This document shows positions 1-8,592 of a stretch of DNA of 11,876 nucleotides, one piece after another. Each line of letters starts with the position of its first letter. Positions within the stretch are counted from its first letter, which is position 1. Origin of the DNA: Lysobacteraceae bacterium (GTDB taxonomy: Bacteria > Pseudomonadota > Gammaproteobacteria > Xanthomonadales > Xanthomonadaceae); NCBI GenBank assembly GCA_003505795.1, contig DNXT01000309.1, positions 1 to 11,876 on the forward strand. The letters run 5' to 3'. The notes beneath the pieces were generated by a model. That model had not been told where the DNA came from, ran no database searches, and worked only from the letters and a program-made list of their open reading frames with translations. The position numbers were made by a program, and so were the translations under genes.

Positions 1-719
1 TCCTCCAGGGTACGGCACGACGCCGCCACCGGCTGCGCCGCGGGCAGCGGCCGCGCCTCGATCGCCTGCAGCTGCCCGGCATCCAGGTGCACGCCGATGC
101 CGAGCTCGCCGGCGAAGGCGATGTCGCGATCCAGCAGCAGCTGCACCGGCCGGCGGCCACGCCGCCGCAGCGCGTCGCGCACCAGCAGCTGCCAGCCCGC
201 GCGATCGTGTGCCGGCGCACGCAGGTGGATGCGCCGGGCATCGCCCTGCAACGCGCGCTCGAAACGCTCCAGCCAGTCCTGGTGGTCGTCGCCCGGCTCG
301 GGCGTGACCAGGTAGCGCTCGGGCTGGCGCAGCATCCCGACCACCGGCAGATCGGCCGGCGGCATCGAGTAGCGTCCCAGCTTGTCCGGCGCCACCCAGG
401 TCATGGCCTGGCCCTCGCGGCCGCGCGGCTGCCCTTTCCAGCCGGCGATCCGCCGTACCTCCAGGCGCAGGCGCTTGTCCGGATACAGCTGCGGCACCTC
501 CATCAGCCATTCGCCGACGTCCGCCTCGATGCCGAGCTCCTCGTGCAGCTCGCGCGCCAGCGCCTGTTCGGAACTCTCGCCGGGCTCGCGCTTGCCGCCG
601 GGAAATTCCCACAGGCCGGGCATGTCGCGGGTCTCGGTACGGCGCGTCAGCAGGATGCGGCCGCGCGCGTCGGTGATGACGCCGGCAACGACGTGGATCG
701 ATCTCAGGGAATCAGGCAT
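1..719 (-). CDS. mutT: Nudix hydrolase (MutT-like) fused to a TenI/thiamine-phosphate-synthase-like domain, 3' end cut off
   Basis: The N-terminal half is a MutT-type Nudix hydrolase, a family whose best known member hydrolyses 8-oxo-dGTP to the monophosphate and so prevents A:T to C:G transversions. The 239 visible codons start at the ATG at 719 (MPDSLRSIHVVAGVITD). A complete Nudix box GX5EX7REUXEEXGU is seen at residues 42-64, with Glu57, Glu60 and Glu61 as expected metal ligands. From about residue 136 (RYLVTPEP) the sequence resembles the TenI/thiamine phosphate synthase barrel, with IHLRAP, LLLD and GVHL segments. This two-domain form is known in gammaproteobacteria such as Pseudomonas and Xanthomonas; the role of the second domain is not settled. 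The secA-mutT order matches E. coli. There is no clear Shine-Dalgarno. The gene continues beyond base 1 and lacks its stop. The symbol rests on the first domain and gene order. Confidence 0.9.
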   Translation of the reverse strand, partial: MPDSLRSIHVVAGVITDARGRILLTRRTETRDMPGLWEFPGGKREPGESSEQALARELHEELGIEADVGEWLMEVPQLYPDKRLRLEVRRIAGWKGQPRGREGQAMTWVAPDKLGRYSMPPADLPVVGMLRQPERYLVTPEPGDDHQDWLERFERALQGDARRIHLRAPAHDRAGWQLLVRDALRRRGRRPVQLLLDRDIAFAGELGIGVHLDAGQLQAIEARPLPAAQPVAASCRTLE

Positions 720-780
720 GCCCCGACTTTGCCGTGACCAACAGCCGTTGGGCAATAGGCGATGGCACCTTCCCGCCGCC

Positions 781-896
781 CTACACCCTCACCCCGGTCC
801 CTCGCCCGCAAGCGGGAGAGGGGAGCAGGGCGTACGAGAGACATCTGGAACGAAGTCCCCCCCCCTTGGTTAAGGGGGCGCGCCGAAGGCGCGGGG
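781..896. repeat. Two REP-like hairpin repeats in the secA-mutT gap
   Basis: The 265-base gap between the Nudix gene and secA holds no gene. At 799-822 an imperfect hairpin pairs CCCTC-g-CCCGC with GCGGG-a-GAGGG around an AA loop. At 861-893 two adjacent hairpins occur: CCCCCTT/AAGGGGG (861-867 and 872-878) and CGCGCC/GGCGCG (879-884 and 888-893, GAA loop). Paired stems of this kind are the usual look of dispersed REP-type repeats in xanthomonad genomes; that they recur elsewhere in this genome is inferred. On the minus strand, with secA transcription, they could stabilise or end the message. Confidence 0.65.
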
Positions 897-918
897 GATC
901 GGATGCAAAGACCGTAAC

Positions 919-984
919 CCCAAGTCCGCGCCGCGGACTTGGGTGCGTCGCCCGCGGGGCGGGCGACGCACGGCCAACTCAGCT

Positions 985-996
<12 letters not shown>
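919..996 (-). terminator. Three tandem perfect hairpins at the end of secA
   Basis: Three perfect inverted repeats lie almost end to end. 975-996 pairs CAACTCAGCT with AGCTGAGTTG around two bases and contains the secA TAA stop (985-987). 943-971 pairs GTGCGTCGCCCGC with GCGGGCGACGCAC (13 bp, 3-base loop). 919-943 pairs CCCAAGTCCGCG with CGCGGACTTGGG (12 bp, 1-base loop). They are well placed to end secA transcription or protect its 3' end. No strong U tract follows on the minus strand, so they are not textbook intrinsic terminators. Confidence 0.6.
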
Positions 997-3720
<2,724 letters not shown>

Positions 3721-3790
3721 TGAAGAAACCGGTTGAAAAGGAACGGTTTGACCGGCGTCGACTCCCCAGGACCCGAGCGCCGTAAACGAA

Positions 3791-3811
3791 ACAGGGCGCA
3801 ATGCGCCCTGT
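3791..3811 (-). promoter_or_regulatory. Perfect hairpin in the secA leader
   Basis: ACAGGGCGCA and TGCGCCCTGT pair perfectly over 10 bp around a single base, 71-91 bases before the secA start. On the minus strand the stem is followed by TTTCGTTT. It could be a 5' stabilising hairpin of the secA message, or a weak terminator or attenuator for transcripts entering from the peptidase gene. The structure is certain; its role is inferred. Confidence 0.5.
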
Positions 3812-3825
3812 CGATGGCAACGCCT

Positions 3826-3831
3826 ATTGTA
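3826..3831 (-). promoter_or_regulatory. Possible -10 box of a secA promoter (TACAAT)
   Basis: On the minus strand TACAAT lies about 105 bases before the secA start. The only -35-like match is TTGAAT with a long 20-base spacer, so the promoter is weakly supported. Its position just upstream of the leader hairpin at 3791-3811 would put that hairpin at the very 5' end of the transcript. Confidence 0.3.
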
Positions 3832-3917
3832 GCTTGGGGCGGGGCCAAGCGATTCAAGCGGCCCCCGCGGGGCGACCCCGCCCCAGCGCCGGGCTCGCCT
3901 GCCTCCCCGCCGCCTGC

Positions 3918-4102
3918 CTGTCTCTTTATCACGTCTCCTAGAGAAGGCTTTCCCTTCCCCCGCAGGTGAGGGAAGGTGCCCGAAGGGCGGATCGGGGCAT
4001 GCCAAACGCGCAAGAGCCGCCCTCATCCGGCGCTTCGCGCCACCTTCTCCCGCCTGCGGGAGAAGGGAAAGGCGGTGATTCCGAGAGGTGATAAAGAGAC
4101 AG
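3918..4102. repeat. Inverted pair of REP-like units in the peptidase-secA gap
   Basis: The 418-base gap between the M23 gene and secA holds no gene. Two units of about 85 bp face each other. Each begins at its outer end with CTGTCTCTTTATCAC (3918-3932, and reversed at 4088-4102, a perfect 15-bp inverted repeat), followed by a TTTCCCTTC segment and then hairpins. In the right unit the stems are CCTTCTCCCGC/GCGGGAGAAGG (4043-4066) and GGCGC/GCGCC (4029-4041). In the left unit they are a CCTTCCC/GGGAAGG stem and GCCC-GAA-GGGC. The left unit is more diverged. A 22-bp stretch of the right unit (4020-4041) recurs exactly at 6919-6940. Confidence 0.75.
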
Positions 4103-4111
4103 CCGCCGCCT

Positions 4112-4128
4112 GCGGGGCGGCGCCCCGC
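4112..4128 (-). terminator. GC-rich hairpin just after the M23 peptidase gene
   Basis: GCGGGGC and GCCCCGC pair over 7 bp around a 3-base loop, 11 bases past the peptidase stop. There is no U tract right after it on the minus strand, so it is at best a weak or Rho-assisted terminator, or a 3'-end stabiliser. Confidence 0.35.
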
Positions 4129-4138
4129 TCCGCCGCGG

Positions 4139-5083
4139 TCAGCCGCGGCCGCGGCGTCCCACCGGCGTATTGGTGTCGCCCAGGAACTTGCGCGGGTTCA
4201 TCACCCGGCCGTCCTTCCAGACCTCGAAATGCACGTGCGCACCGGTCGAGCGGCCGCTGGAGCCGGCCCTGGCCACCTGCTGGCCGGCGCGCACCAGGTC
4301 GCCGACCTTCACGGTCAGGCGGGAATTGTGCGCATAGCGGGTCACGTAGCCGTTGCCGTGGTCGACCTCGACCACGCTGCCGTAGCCGCCGCGGACGCCG
4401 GAATAGCTGACCACGCCGTCGGCCACCGACATCACCGGGTCGCCGACGCTGGCATGGAAATCGATGCCCTTGTGGTTGGCCGCGCCGCCGCTGAACGGGT
4501 CGGCGCGGCCGCCGAAGCCGGAGGTGATGTAGGTGTTCTTGATCGGCATCCGCGACGGCACCGCGTTCTGCTCGAGCTGGTGGTCGAACATCAGCGAGGC
4601 CAGCACGTTCAGTTGCTGTCCGGAGGCGGCGAACTGCCCTTCCAGTTGCCCTAGACTGTCCTTGAGCTCGGTCGCGGGCATGTCCTGGGTCGGCTCGTCG
4701 CCGCCACCCACGCCCACCGGCTCGTTGAAGTCGAACTCGCCGTCCTCGAGCTTGCCCATCTGGGTCAGGCGCTCGCCAAGCGCGTTCAGGCGGGTCGCCT
4801 GCGCCTGCAGCTCGCCGAGGCGGGCGGCCATCGCATTGACCTCGGCCTGCGAGTCGCGCTGGACCCGGGCCAGTTCCTGCTGCTGTTGCGCCAGCCGGGC
4901 CTCCAGCCGCGAATCGTTCAGCATGCCCACGCCGGCACTGGCGCCGAAGCCGGCGACCAGGCCGAGGCCGAGTACCATGCCCAGCACGGTAAGCGGGCGA
5001 TCCTCGGCAAATCCGCGGATCTGGCGGGCCACGCGCTGGCCCCTGGTTTCACGCGATTTGATTACGATCTTTTTGAAAGCCAT
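4139..5083 (-). CDS. Membrane-anchored M23 (LytM) metallopeptidase
   Basis: The 314-residue product is predicted to be an inner-membrane protein whose periplasmic part carries a zinc endopeptidase domain that cuts peptidoglycan cross-links. A basic N-terminal tail (1-29) precedes one membrane segment (about 30-53, LTVLGMVLGLGLVAGFG). A likely coiled coil rich in Gln, Arg and Leu follows (about 58-110), then a linker with a Gly/Asp/Glu-rich patch and an M23 domain (about 178-302). The catalytic set looks complete: His204 and Asp208 (NHKGIDF), His252 (YAHNS), and His283 and His285 (HVHFE). It should therefore be active rather than an EnvC/NlpD-type activator. The start at MAFKK is chosen because longer versions overlap dciA more deeply. 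Pseudomonas carries a similar gene between the DUF721 gene and secA. No clear ribosome binding site is seen, and only nine bases separate this start from that of dciA. Confidence 0.95.
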   Translation of the reverse strand: MAFKKIVIKSRETRGQRVARQIRGFAEDRPLTVLGMVLGLGLVAGFGASAGVGMLNDSRLEARLAQQQQELARVQRDSQAEVNAMAARLGELQAQATRLNALGERLTQMGKLEDGEFDFNEPVGVGGGDEPTQDMPATELKDSLGQLEGQFAASGQQLNVLASLMFDHQLEQNAVPSRMPIKNTYITSGFGGRADPFSGGAANHKGIDFHASVGDPVMSVADGVVSYSGVRGGYGSVVEVDHGNGYVTRYAHNSRLTVKVGDLVRAGQQVARAGSSGRSTGAHVHFEVWKDGRVMNPRKFLGDTNTPVGRRGRG

Positions 5084-5092
5084 TTGAGTGTC

Positions 5093-5536
5093 ATGTCCAA
5101 CAAGCCGAAGTCCAGCACACGCAGCCCTTCCACCTTCCAACCGGCCTTGGAGGCCGCGATGGCGGAGAAGGCTGGCGACCCCTTGCGTCGAGCCCTCTGG
5201 CTCGATGCGCTGGATCGGCAGTTACGCCCCCATCTGCCGCCCCACCTGGCCAGCCGTTGCCGGCTTGCCAACGTGAATGGCGAGCAGCTCGTTTTTCTGG
5301 TCGAGTCCCCGATATGGCACGCGCGACTGCGCCTTGCCGAAAACCAGATCCTCGATGTCGCCCGCTCCATCGGGCTGAAGGCCACACGGGTGACCATCAA
5401 GACCGCGACCACGTCGCTGCGTTCCCCAACGCAACAGGATCAAAGCCGGCCCCAACCGATTTCCGAGGCCACGCGCAACGGCCTGCGTGACGCACTGGCT
5501 TCCCTGCAGGACATCGAGCCCGGGAAAAAGCGCTGA
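5093..5536 (+). CDS. dciA: DciA (DUF721), replicative helicase loader/operator
   Basis: DciA is the ancestral partner of the replicative helicase DnaB in bacteria that lack the phage-derived DnaC. It binds DnaB and DNA and is needed to start replication. The 147-residue protein shows DUF721 hallmarks: ALWLDALDRQLRPHLPPHLA (34-53), the hydrophobic strand QLVFLVESP (65-73), and the conserved WHARLR segment (75-80) followed by a helix. The C-terminal third (about 105-147) is polar, Gln/Ser-rich and probably disordered, as in other DciA proteins. It is the only plus-strand gene here and converges on lpxC. A possible -10 (TACGAT, 5063-5068) falls inside the peptidase gene without a convincing -35. 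A weak GAG lies four bases before the ATG. Assignment to DciA rests on family features and on the lpxC-DUF721-M23-secA neighbourhood known in Pseudomonas. Confidence 0.85.
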   Translation: MSNKPKSSTRSPSTFQPALEAAMAEKAGDPLRRALWLDALDRQLRPHLPPHLASRCRLANVNGEQLVFLVESPIWHARLRLAENQILDVARSIGLKATRVTIKTATTSLRSPTQQDQSRPQPISEATRNGLRDALASLQDIEPGKKR

Positions 5537-5539
5537 TGC

Positions 5540-5560
5540 CCGGGAGCCTCCGGCTCCCGG
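5540..5560 (+). terminator. Hairpin after dciA
   Basis: CCGGGAGCC and GGCTCCCGG pair perfectly over 9 bp around TCC, three bases past the dciA stop. No U run follows, so strength is uncertain. The 184-base convergent gap to lpxC also holds a CATCCT/AGGATG stem (about 5604-5624), the palindrome ATACGTTACGTAT (5628-5640) and an AT-rich patch (5636-5662), but no gene. Confidence 0.5.
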
Positions 5561-5720
5561 CCGCCGCGTGAAGAAGTTGCGAAGAAACGCGGGCGACCGG
5601 ACGCATCCTAGCGGCGCCAGGATGGGCATACGTTACGTATCTATTAAATATTCGTTAAGTTCAGGAACCGGCCCGGATGGGGTTCACAGTTCCGTGACGG
5701 CCGTCGACCGCAGCGCCGGG

Positions 5721-6632
5721 TCAGGCGTAGACGGGGCTGGCGTAAGTCACCGGCGGCTGCACGGTGCCTTCCGGGAAGCTGACCCATTCCCAGGCGGCCT
5801 GGTCGGCGAGCAGCGCGCGGACCAGCTTGTTGTTGAGCGCATGCCCGGACTTGAAGCCCTCGTAGGCGCCCAGGATCGCGCCGCCGGCCAGGTACAGGTC
5901 GCCGATCGCGTCGAGGATCTTGTGGCGCACGAACTCGTCGGCGTAGCGCAGGCCGTCGTCGTTGAGCACGCGGAACTCGTCCAGCACGATCGCGTTGTCC
6001 ATCGAGCCGCCGAGGCCGAGGTTGCGCTCGCGCATGTATTCCAGGTCGCGCATGAAGCCGAAGGTGCGCGCGCGGGAGATTTCCTTGATGTAGGCCGCGG
6101 TGGAGAACTCGATCTCCTGCCGCGACTGCCGGGCCGGGATCATCGGGTGGTCGAACTCGATGGTGAAGCCGAGCTTGTAGCCGTCGTACGGGGAGAACCG
6201 CGCGATCTTGTCGCCGTCGCGCACTTCCACCGGCTGCTTGATGCGGATGAAGCGCTTGGCCGCGTCCTGCTCGACGATGCCGGCGGACTGCAGCAGGAAC
6301 ACGAACGGGCCGGAGGAGCCGTCCATGATCGGCAACTCGGCCGAGGACAGCTCGACGATGACGTTGTCCACGCCGAGCCCGGCCAGGGCCGACATCAGGT
6401 GCTCGACGGTCTGGATCTTGGCGCCGTTGCAGGTCAGCCCGGTGCATAGCGTCACTTCCGTCACCAGCCCGGCATCGGCCGGCACCTCCACCACCGGGTC
6501 CAGGTCCACGCGCCGGAACACGATGCCATGGTTGGCCGGCGCAGGCCGCAAGGTCATGTAGACCTTGTCGCCGCTGTGCAGGCCGACGCCGGTGGCGCGG
6601 ATCGTGTTCTTGAGGGTGCGTTGCTGGGTCAT
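5721..6632 (-). CDS. lpxC: LpxC, UDP-3-O-acyl-GlcNAc deacetylase
   Basis: LpxC removes the acetyl group from UDP-3-O-acyl-N-acetylglucosamine, the committed step of lipid A synthesis, in the cytoplasm. The product has 303 residues, the usual length. The zinc ligands are present: His78 (VEHLMSA), His237 and Asp241 (RHKILDAIGD). Glu77 and His264 (SGHALNN) fit the general acid-base residues, and RTFGF (189-193) lines the acyl tunnel region. The C terminus is short and apolar (ASPVYA), as in LpxC proteins degraded by FtsH, but whether that happens here is unknown. The start at MTQQRTLKN fits the family; there is no good Shine-Dalgarno. A terminator and a possible promoter upstream suggest that lpxC is transcribed at least partly apart from ftsZ. 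Confidence 0.99.
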   Translation of the reverse strand: MTQQRTLKNTIRATGVGLHSGDKVYMTLRPAPANHGIVFRRVDLDPVVEVPADAGLVTEVTLCTGLTCNGAKIQTVEHLMSALAGLGVDNVIVELSSAELPIMDGSSGPFVFLLQSAGIVEQDAAKRFIRIKQPVEVRDGDKIARFSPYDGYKLGFTIEFDHPMIPARQSRQEIEFSTAAYIKEISRARTFGFMRDLEYMRERNLGLGGSMDNAIVLDEFRVLNDDGLRYADEFVRHKILDAIGDLYLAGGAILGAYEGFKSGHALNNKLVRALLADQAAWEWVSFPEGTVQPPVTYASPVYA

Positions 6633-6701
6633 GGCGGAAAAGTCTGTATGACGGGTGCAGACGGGAGCTGAACCAGAACGGCTGGCGCGTCAGTTGCCCC
6701 A

Positions 6702-6707
6702 ATCTTA
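6702..6707 (-). promoter_or_regulatory. Possible lpxC promoter -10 (TAAGAT)
   Basis: TAAGAT on the minus strand lies in a locally AT-rich patch (6700-6715), about 70 bases before the lpxC start and about 50 bases past the intrinsic terminator of the ftsZ side. No good -35 lies 16-18 bases upstream (AAACGC at 17). Position supports it more than sequence does. Confidence 0.35.
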
Positions 6708-6757
6708 ACAAATGTCCGGTGACGGCGTTTCGCCGCCGTTGCCGCGATCGGCAAAAC

Positions 6758-6784
6758 CTGCCGGGTCGTTTCGCGACCCGGCAG
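6758..6784 (-). terminator. Intrinsic terminator of the ftsZ transcript
   Basis: CTGCCGGGTCG and CGACCCGGCAG pair perfectly over 11 bp around a 5-base loop. On the minus strand the stem is followed at once by GTTTTG. This is the best Rho-independent terminator in the window. It lies about 355 bases after ftsZ and just before lpxC. Confidence 0.75.
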
Positions 6785-6833
6785 AAAGATGGTGCCACGG
6801 CGCGGGGTGGACAAGGCCCCGGCCGTGTTGAAG

Positions 6834-7000
6834 CCCCTCCCCCTCGGGAAAGGGGTTGGGGGGTGAGGCTACGAGGCGAAGCCCTCGCGACATCCAACTG
6901 CATGCGGCGTCGCCCGTACCCTCATCCGGCGCTTCGCGCCCCCGGCCCGGCACAGTGCGCCGAGCGTTCAGGCGTGCGCGAGCCGATGGGGAGAAGGGAT
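6834..7000. repeat. REP-like repeat region between lpxC and ftsZ
   Basis: The 505-base gap between lpxC and ftsZ holds no gene. This part carries a C-run/G-run stretch (6834-6865) and a 22-bp segment at 6919-6940 identical to 4020-4041, containing the stem GGCGC-TTC-GCGCC. The expected partner arm GGGAGAAGGGA appears only at 6989-6999, after 48 bases unrelated to the copy near secA. It looks like a REP-type unit with a replaced or inserted middle. Confidence 0.6.
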
Positions 7001-7006
7001 ACCCAC

Positions 7007-7031
7007 GCCTCAGTCGGCCTGGCGACGCAGG
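7007..7031 (-). repeat. Duplicate of the ftsZ 3' end (copy of 7135-7159)
   Basis: The 25 bases at 7007-7031 are identical to 7135-7159, which hold the last six FtsZ codons and the stop. On the minus strand this copy reads LRRQAD followed by TGA, as in FtsZ. The next bases are also similar (CGGCTTGCC against CCGGCTTTC). The copies are 128 bp apart. This copy has no start and is a remnant. Confidence 0.85.
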
Positions 7032-7038
7032 GCAAGCC

Positions 7039-7098
7039 GCCGCGCTTGCGAAGCATTGCTTCGCGCGGCGGGGAGCGCCCGGCCAGGGATGGCCGGGC
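7039..7098 (-). terminator. Two hairpins between ftsZ and its duplicated tail
   Basis: At 7077-7098 GCCCGGCCA pairs with TGGCCGGGC (9 bp, loop GGGA), about 40 bases past the ftsZ stop. At 7039-7069 GCCGC plus GCGAAGCA pairs with TGCTTCGCGCGGC (13 bp with a 4-base bulge, 1-base loop). Neither is followed by a U run on the minus strand. They may slow polymerase or protect the 3' end of ftsZ mRNA; the better terminator lies further on at 6758-6784. Confidence 0.4.
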
Positions 7099-7137
7099 CG
7101 GACGTTCCGGAGTCGCCGCGCGCTGCCATGGATGGCC

Positions 7138-8367
7138 TCAGTCGGCCTGGCGACGCAGGAAAGCCGGGATATCCAGGTAGTCGCTCGGCAGCTCGGCGGT
7201 GGCCGGGGTGGAGCCGCCCGACGCCGCCGCGGCCGAGTCGCTGCTCGGACGGCGCAGGCCCAGGCCCATCGAGCCGCCGACCGCCTTGGACACCGCGTCG
7301 GTCGCGCCGTTGTCGAAGTCGCCGAATTCCGGCTGGCCGGTGGTGGCGTTGCGCACCAGCTTGATCGGCGCGCGCTGCTCCGGACGCTGCGACTGGCGCG
7401 ACACCGCACGGTTCAGGCCGGTGGCGACCACGGTGACGCGGACCTCGTCCTGCATGTCCGGATCCAGCACGGTGCCGACCACCACGGTGGCGTCCTCGGA
7501 GGAGAAGCCCTCGATGGTGCGGCCGATCTCGTCGAACTCGGCCATGGTGAAGTCCGGGCCGGCGGTGATGTTGACCAGGATGCCGTTGGCGCCGGCCAGG
7601 TTGACGTCGTCCAGCAGCGGGTTCTGGATCGCCGCCTCGGCCGCGGCCTGGGCGCGGTCGTCGCCGCGCGCCGAACCGGTGCCCATCATCGCCAGGCCCA
7701 TCTCGGACATGACGGTGCGCACGTCGGCGAAGTCGACGTTGATCAGGCCCGGACGCACGATCAGGTCGGCGATGCCCTGCACCGCGCCTTGCAGCACGTC
7801 GTTGGCGGCGCGGAAGGCCTGGATCATGGTGGCGTTGCGGCCGAGCACGGTGATCAGCTTCTCGTTGGGGATGGTGATCAGCGAGTCGCAGTGCTGGCTC
7901 AGCTCCTCGATGCCCTTCAGCGCGACCTGCATGCGGCGGCGGCCTTCGAACGGGAACGGCTTGGTCACTACCGCCACGGTCAGGATGCCCATCTCCTTGG
8001 CCAGCTGCGCCACCACCGGCGCGGCGCCGGTGCCGGTGCCGCCGCCCATGCCGGCGGTGATGAACACCATGTCCGCGCCCTGCAGCGCGTCCATGATGCG
8101 CTCGCGGTCTTCCAGCGCGGCCTGGCGGCCCACTTCCGGATTGGCGCCGGCGCCCAGGCCCTTGGTGACGTTGGTGCCGAGCTGCAGCTGCAGCTTGGCG
8201 CCGCAGTTCTTGATCGCCTGCGAGTCGGTGTTGGCGGTGATGAATTCCACGCCGTCGACGCTGCTGCTGACCATGTGCGCGACCGCGTTGCCGCCGCCGC
8301 CGCCGACGCCGACGACCTTGATCACCGCGTTCGGAGCCATCTTCTCGATCAGTTCAAAATGTGCCAT
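7138..8367 (-). CDS. ftsZ: FtsZ, tubulin-like division GTPase
   Basis: FtsZ polymerises with GTP into the mid-cell Z ring that recruits the divisome. The product has 409 residues. The nucleotide-binding N-terminal part shows VGVGGGGGNAV (19-29), the tubulin signature GGGTGTG (108-114) and TKPFPFEGRRR (135-145). The T7 loop NVDFADVR (210-217) supplies the catalytic Asp for the neighbouring subunit. A low-complexity linker (about 330-390) leads to the conserved tail peptide DYLDIPAFLRRQAD (396-409), which binds FtsA and ZipA. The start is supported by a Shine-Dalgarno GAGGA eight bases upstream and by fit to the family. It follows ftsA across a 225-base gap filled by a heptad element. Confidence 0.99.
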   Translation of the reverse strand: MAHFELIEKMAPNAVIKVVGVGGGGGNAVAHMVSSSVDGVEFITANTDSQAIKNCGAKLQLQLGTNVTKGLGAGANPEVGRQAALEDRERIMDALQGADMVFITAGMGGGTGTGAAPVVAQLAKEMGILTVAVVTKPFPFEGRRRMQVALKGIEELSQHCDSLITIPNEKLITVLGRNATMIQAFRAANDVLQGAVQGIADLIVRPGLINVDFADVRTVMSEMGLAMMGTGSARGDDRAQAAAEAAIQNPLLDDVNLAGANGILVNITAGPDFTMAEFDEIGRTIEGFSSEDATVVVGTVLDPDMQDEVRVTVVATGLNRAVSRQSQRPEQRAPIKLVRNATTGQPEFGDFDNGATDAVSKAVGGSMGLGLRRPSSDSAAAASGGSTPATAELPSDYLDIPAFLRRQAD

Positions 8368-8375
8368 GTCCGTTG

Positions 8376-8380
8376 TCCTC
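8376..8380 (-). promoter_or_regulatory. Shine-Dalgarno of ftsZ
   Basis: GAGGA on the minus strand, eight bases before the ATG, is the clearest ribosome binding site in the window. It fits the need for far more FtsZ than FtsA or FtsQ, and lies just outside the heptad array that begins at 8388. Confidence 0.8.
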
Positions 8381-8387
8381 GTTGGAG

Positions 8388-8590
8388 CCGGGAACCGGGA
8401 CCCGGGACCCGGGACCCGGGAAAGCCGCTTCCCGGATCCCGGCCCGAACCTCGGACCGGCGGTTTTTCTAATGGATGTTGCGTTGTTACCTGTTGCCTGC
8501 CGCCTGCTCTCGTCCCAATACCTCTACAACCGCTCCTGCTTCTCGCTTTTCCCGGGTCCCGGGTCCCGGGTCCCGGGTCTCGGGTCCCGG
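8388..8590. repeat. Heptad inverted element, ftsA-ftsZ gap
   Basis: The left arm (8388-8422) is five CCGGGAC/CCGGGAA heptads. The right arm (8551-8590) is five GGGTCCC-type heptads, one of them GGGTCTC. The arms are inverted copies, and about 130 bases separate them. The spacer holds CCCGGATCCCGG and an AT-richer stretch, but no gene and no convincing promoter. With flanks, the element fills the whole 225-base gap, ending two bases from the ftsA stop. Confidence 0.9.
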
Positions 8591-8592
8591 CC

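Noticed and set aside
3918..3936. Similarity of CTGTCTCTTTATCACGTCT to the Tn5 mosaic end (possible library adapter or Tn5 remnant)
   Set aside because: Only about 15 of 19 positions match, both copies sit inside a larger natural repeat pair, and no transposase or adapter sequence follows.
3721..4026. N-terminal extension of SecA from 4026
   Set aside because: The extra ~100 residues come from repeat and leader DNA, and known SecA proteins begin at the MINSLL-type start.
5084..5140. Longer M23 peptidase start at 5140
   Set aside because: It adds 19 residues read antisense through the dciA start region with no family resemblance; MAFKK begins a typical basic N terminus before the membrane segment.
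7007..7031. A second short ftsZ-like gene
   Set aside because: Only the last codons are duplicated, with no start or upstream coding sequence.
8388..8590. Heptad arrays as a CRISPR array
   Set aside because: Units are 7 bp with no spacers between them, arranged as two inverted arms, and no cas gene is near.
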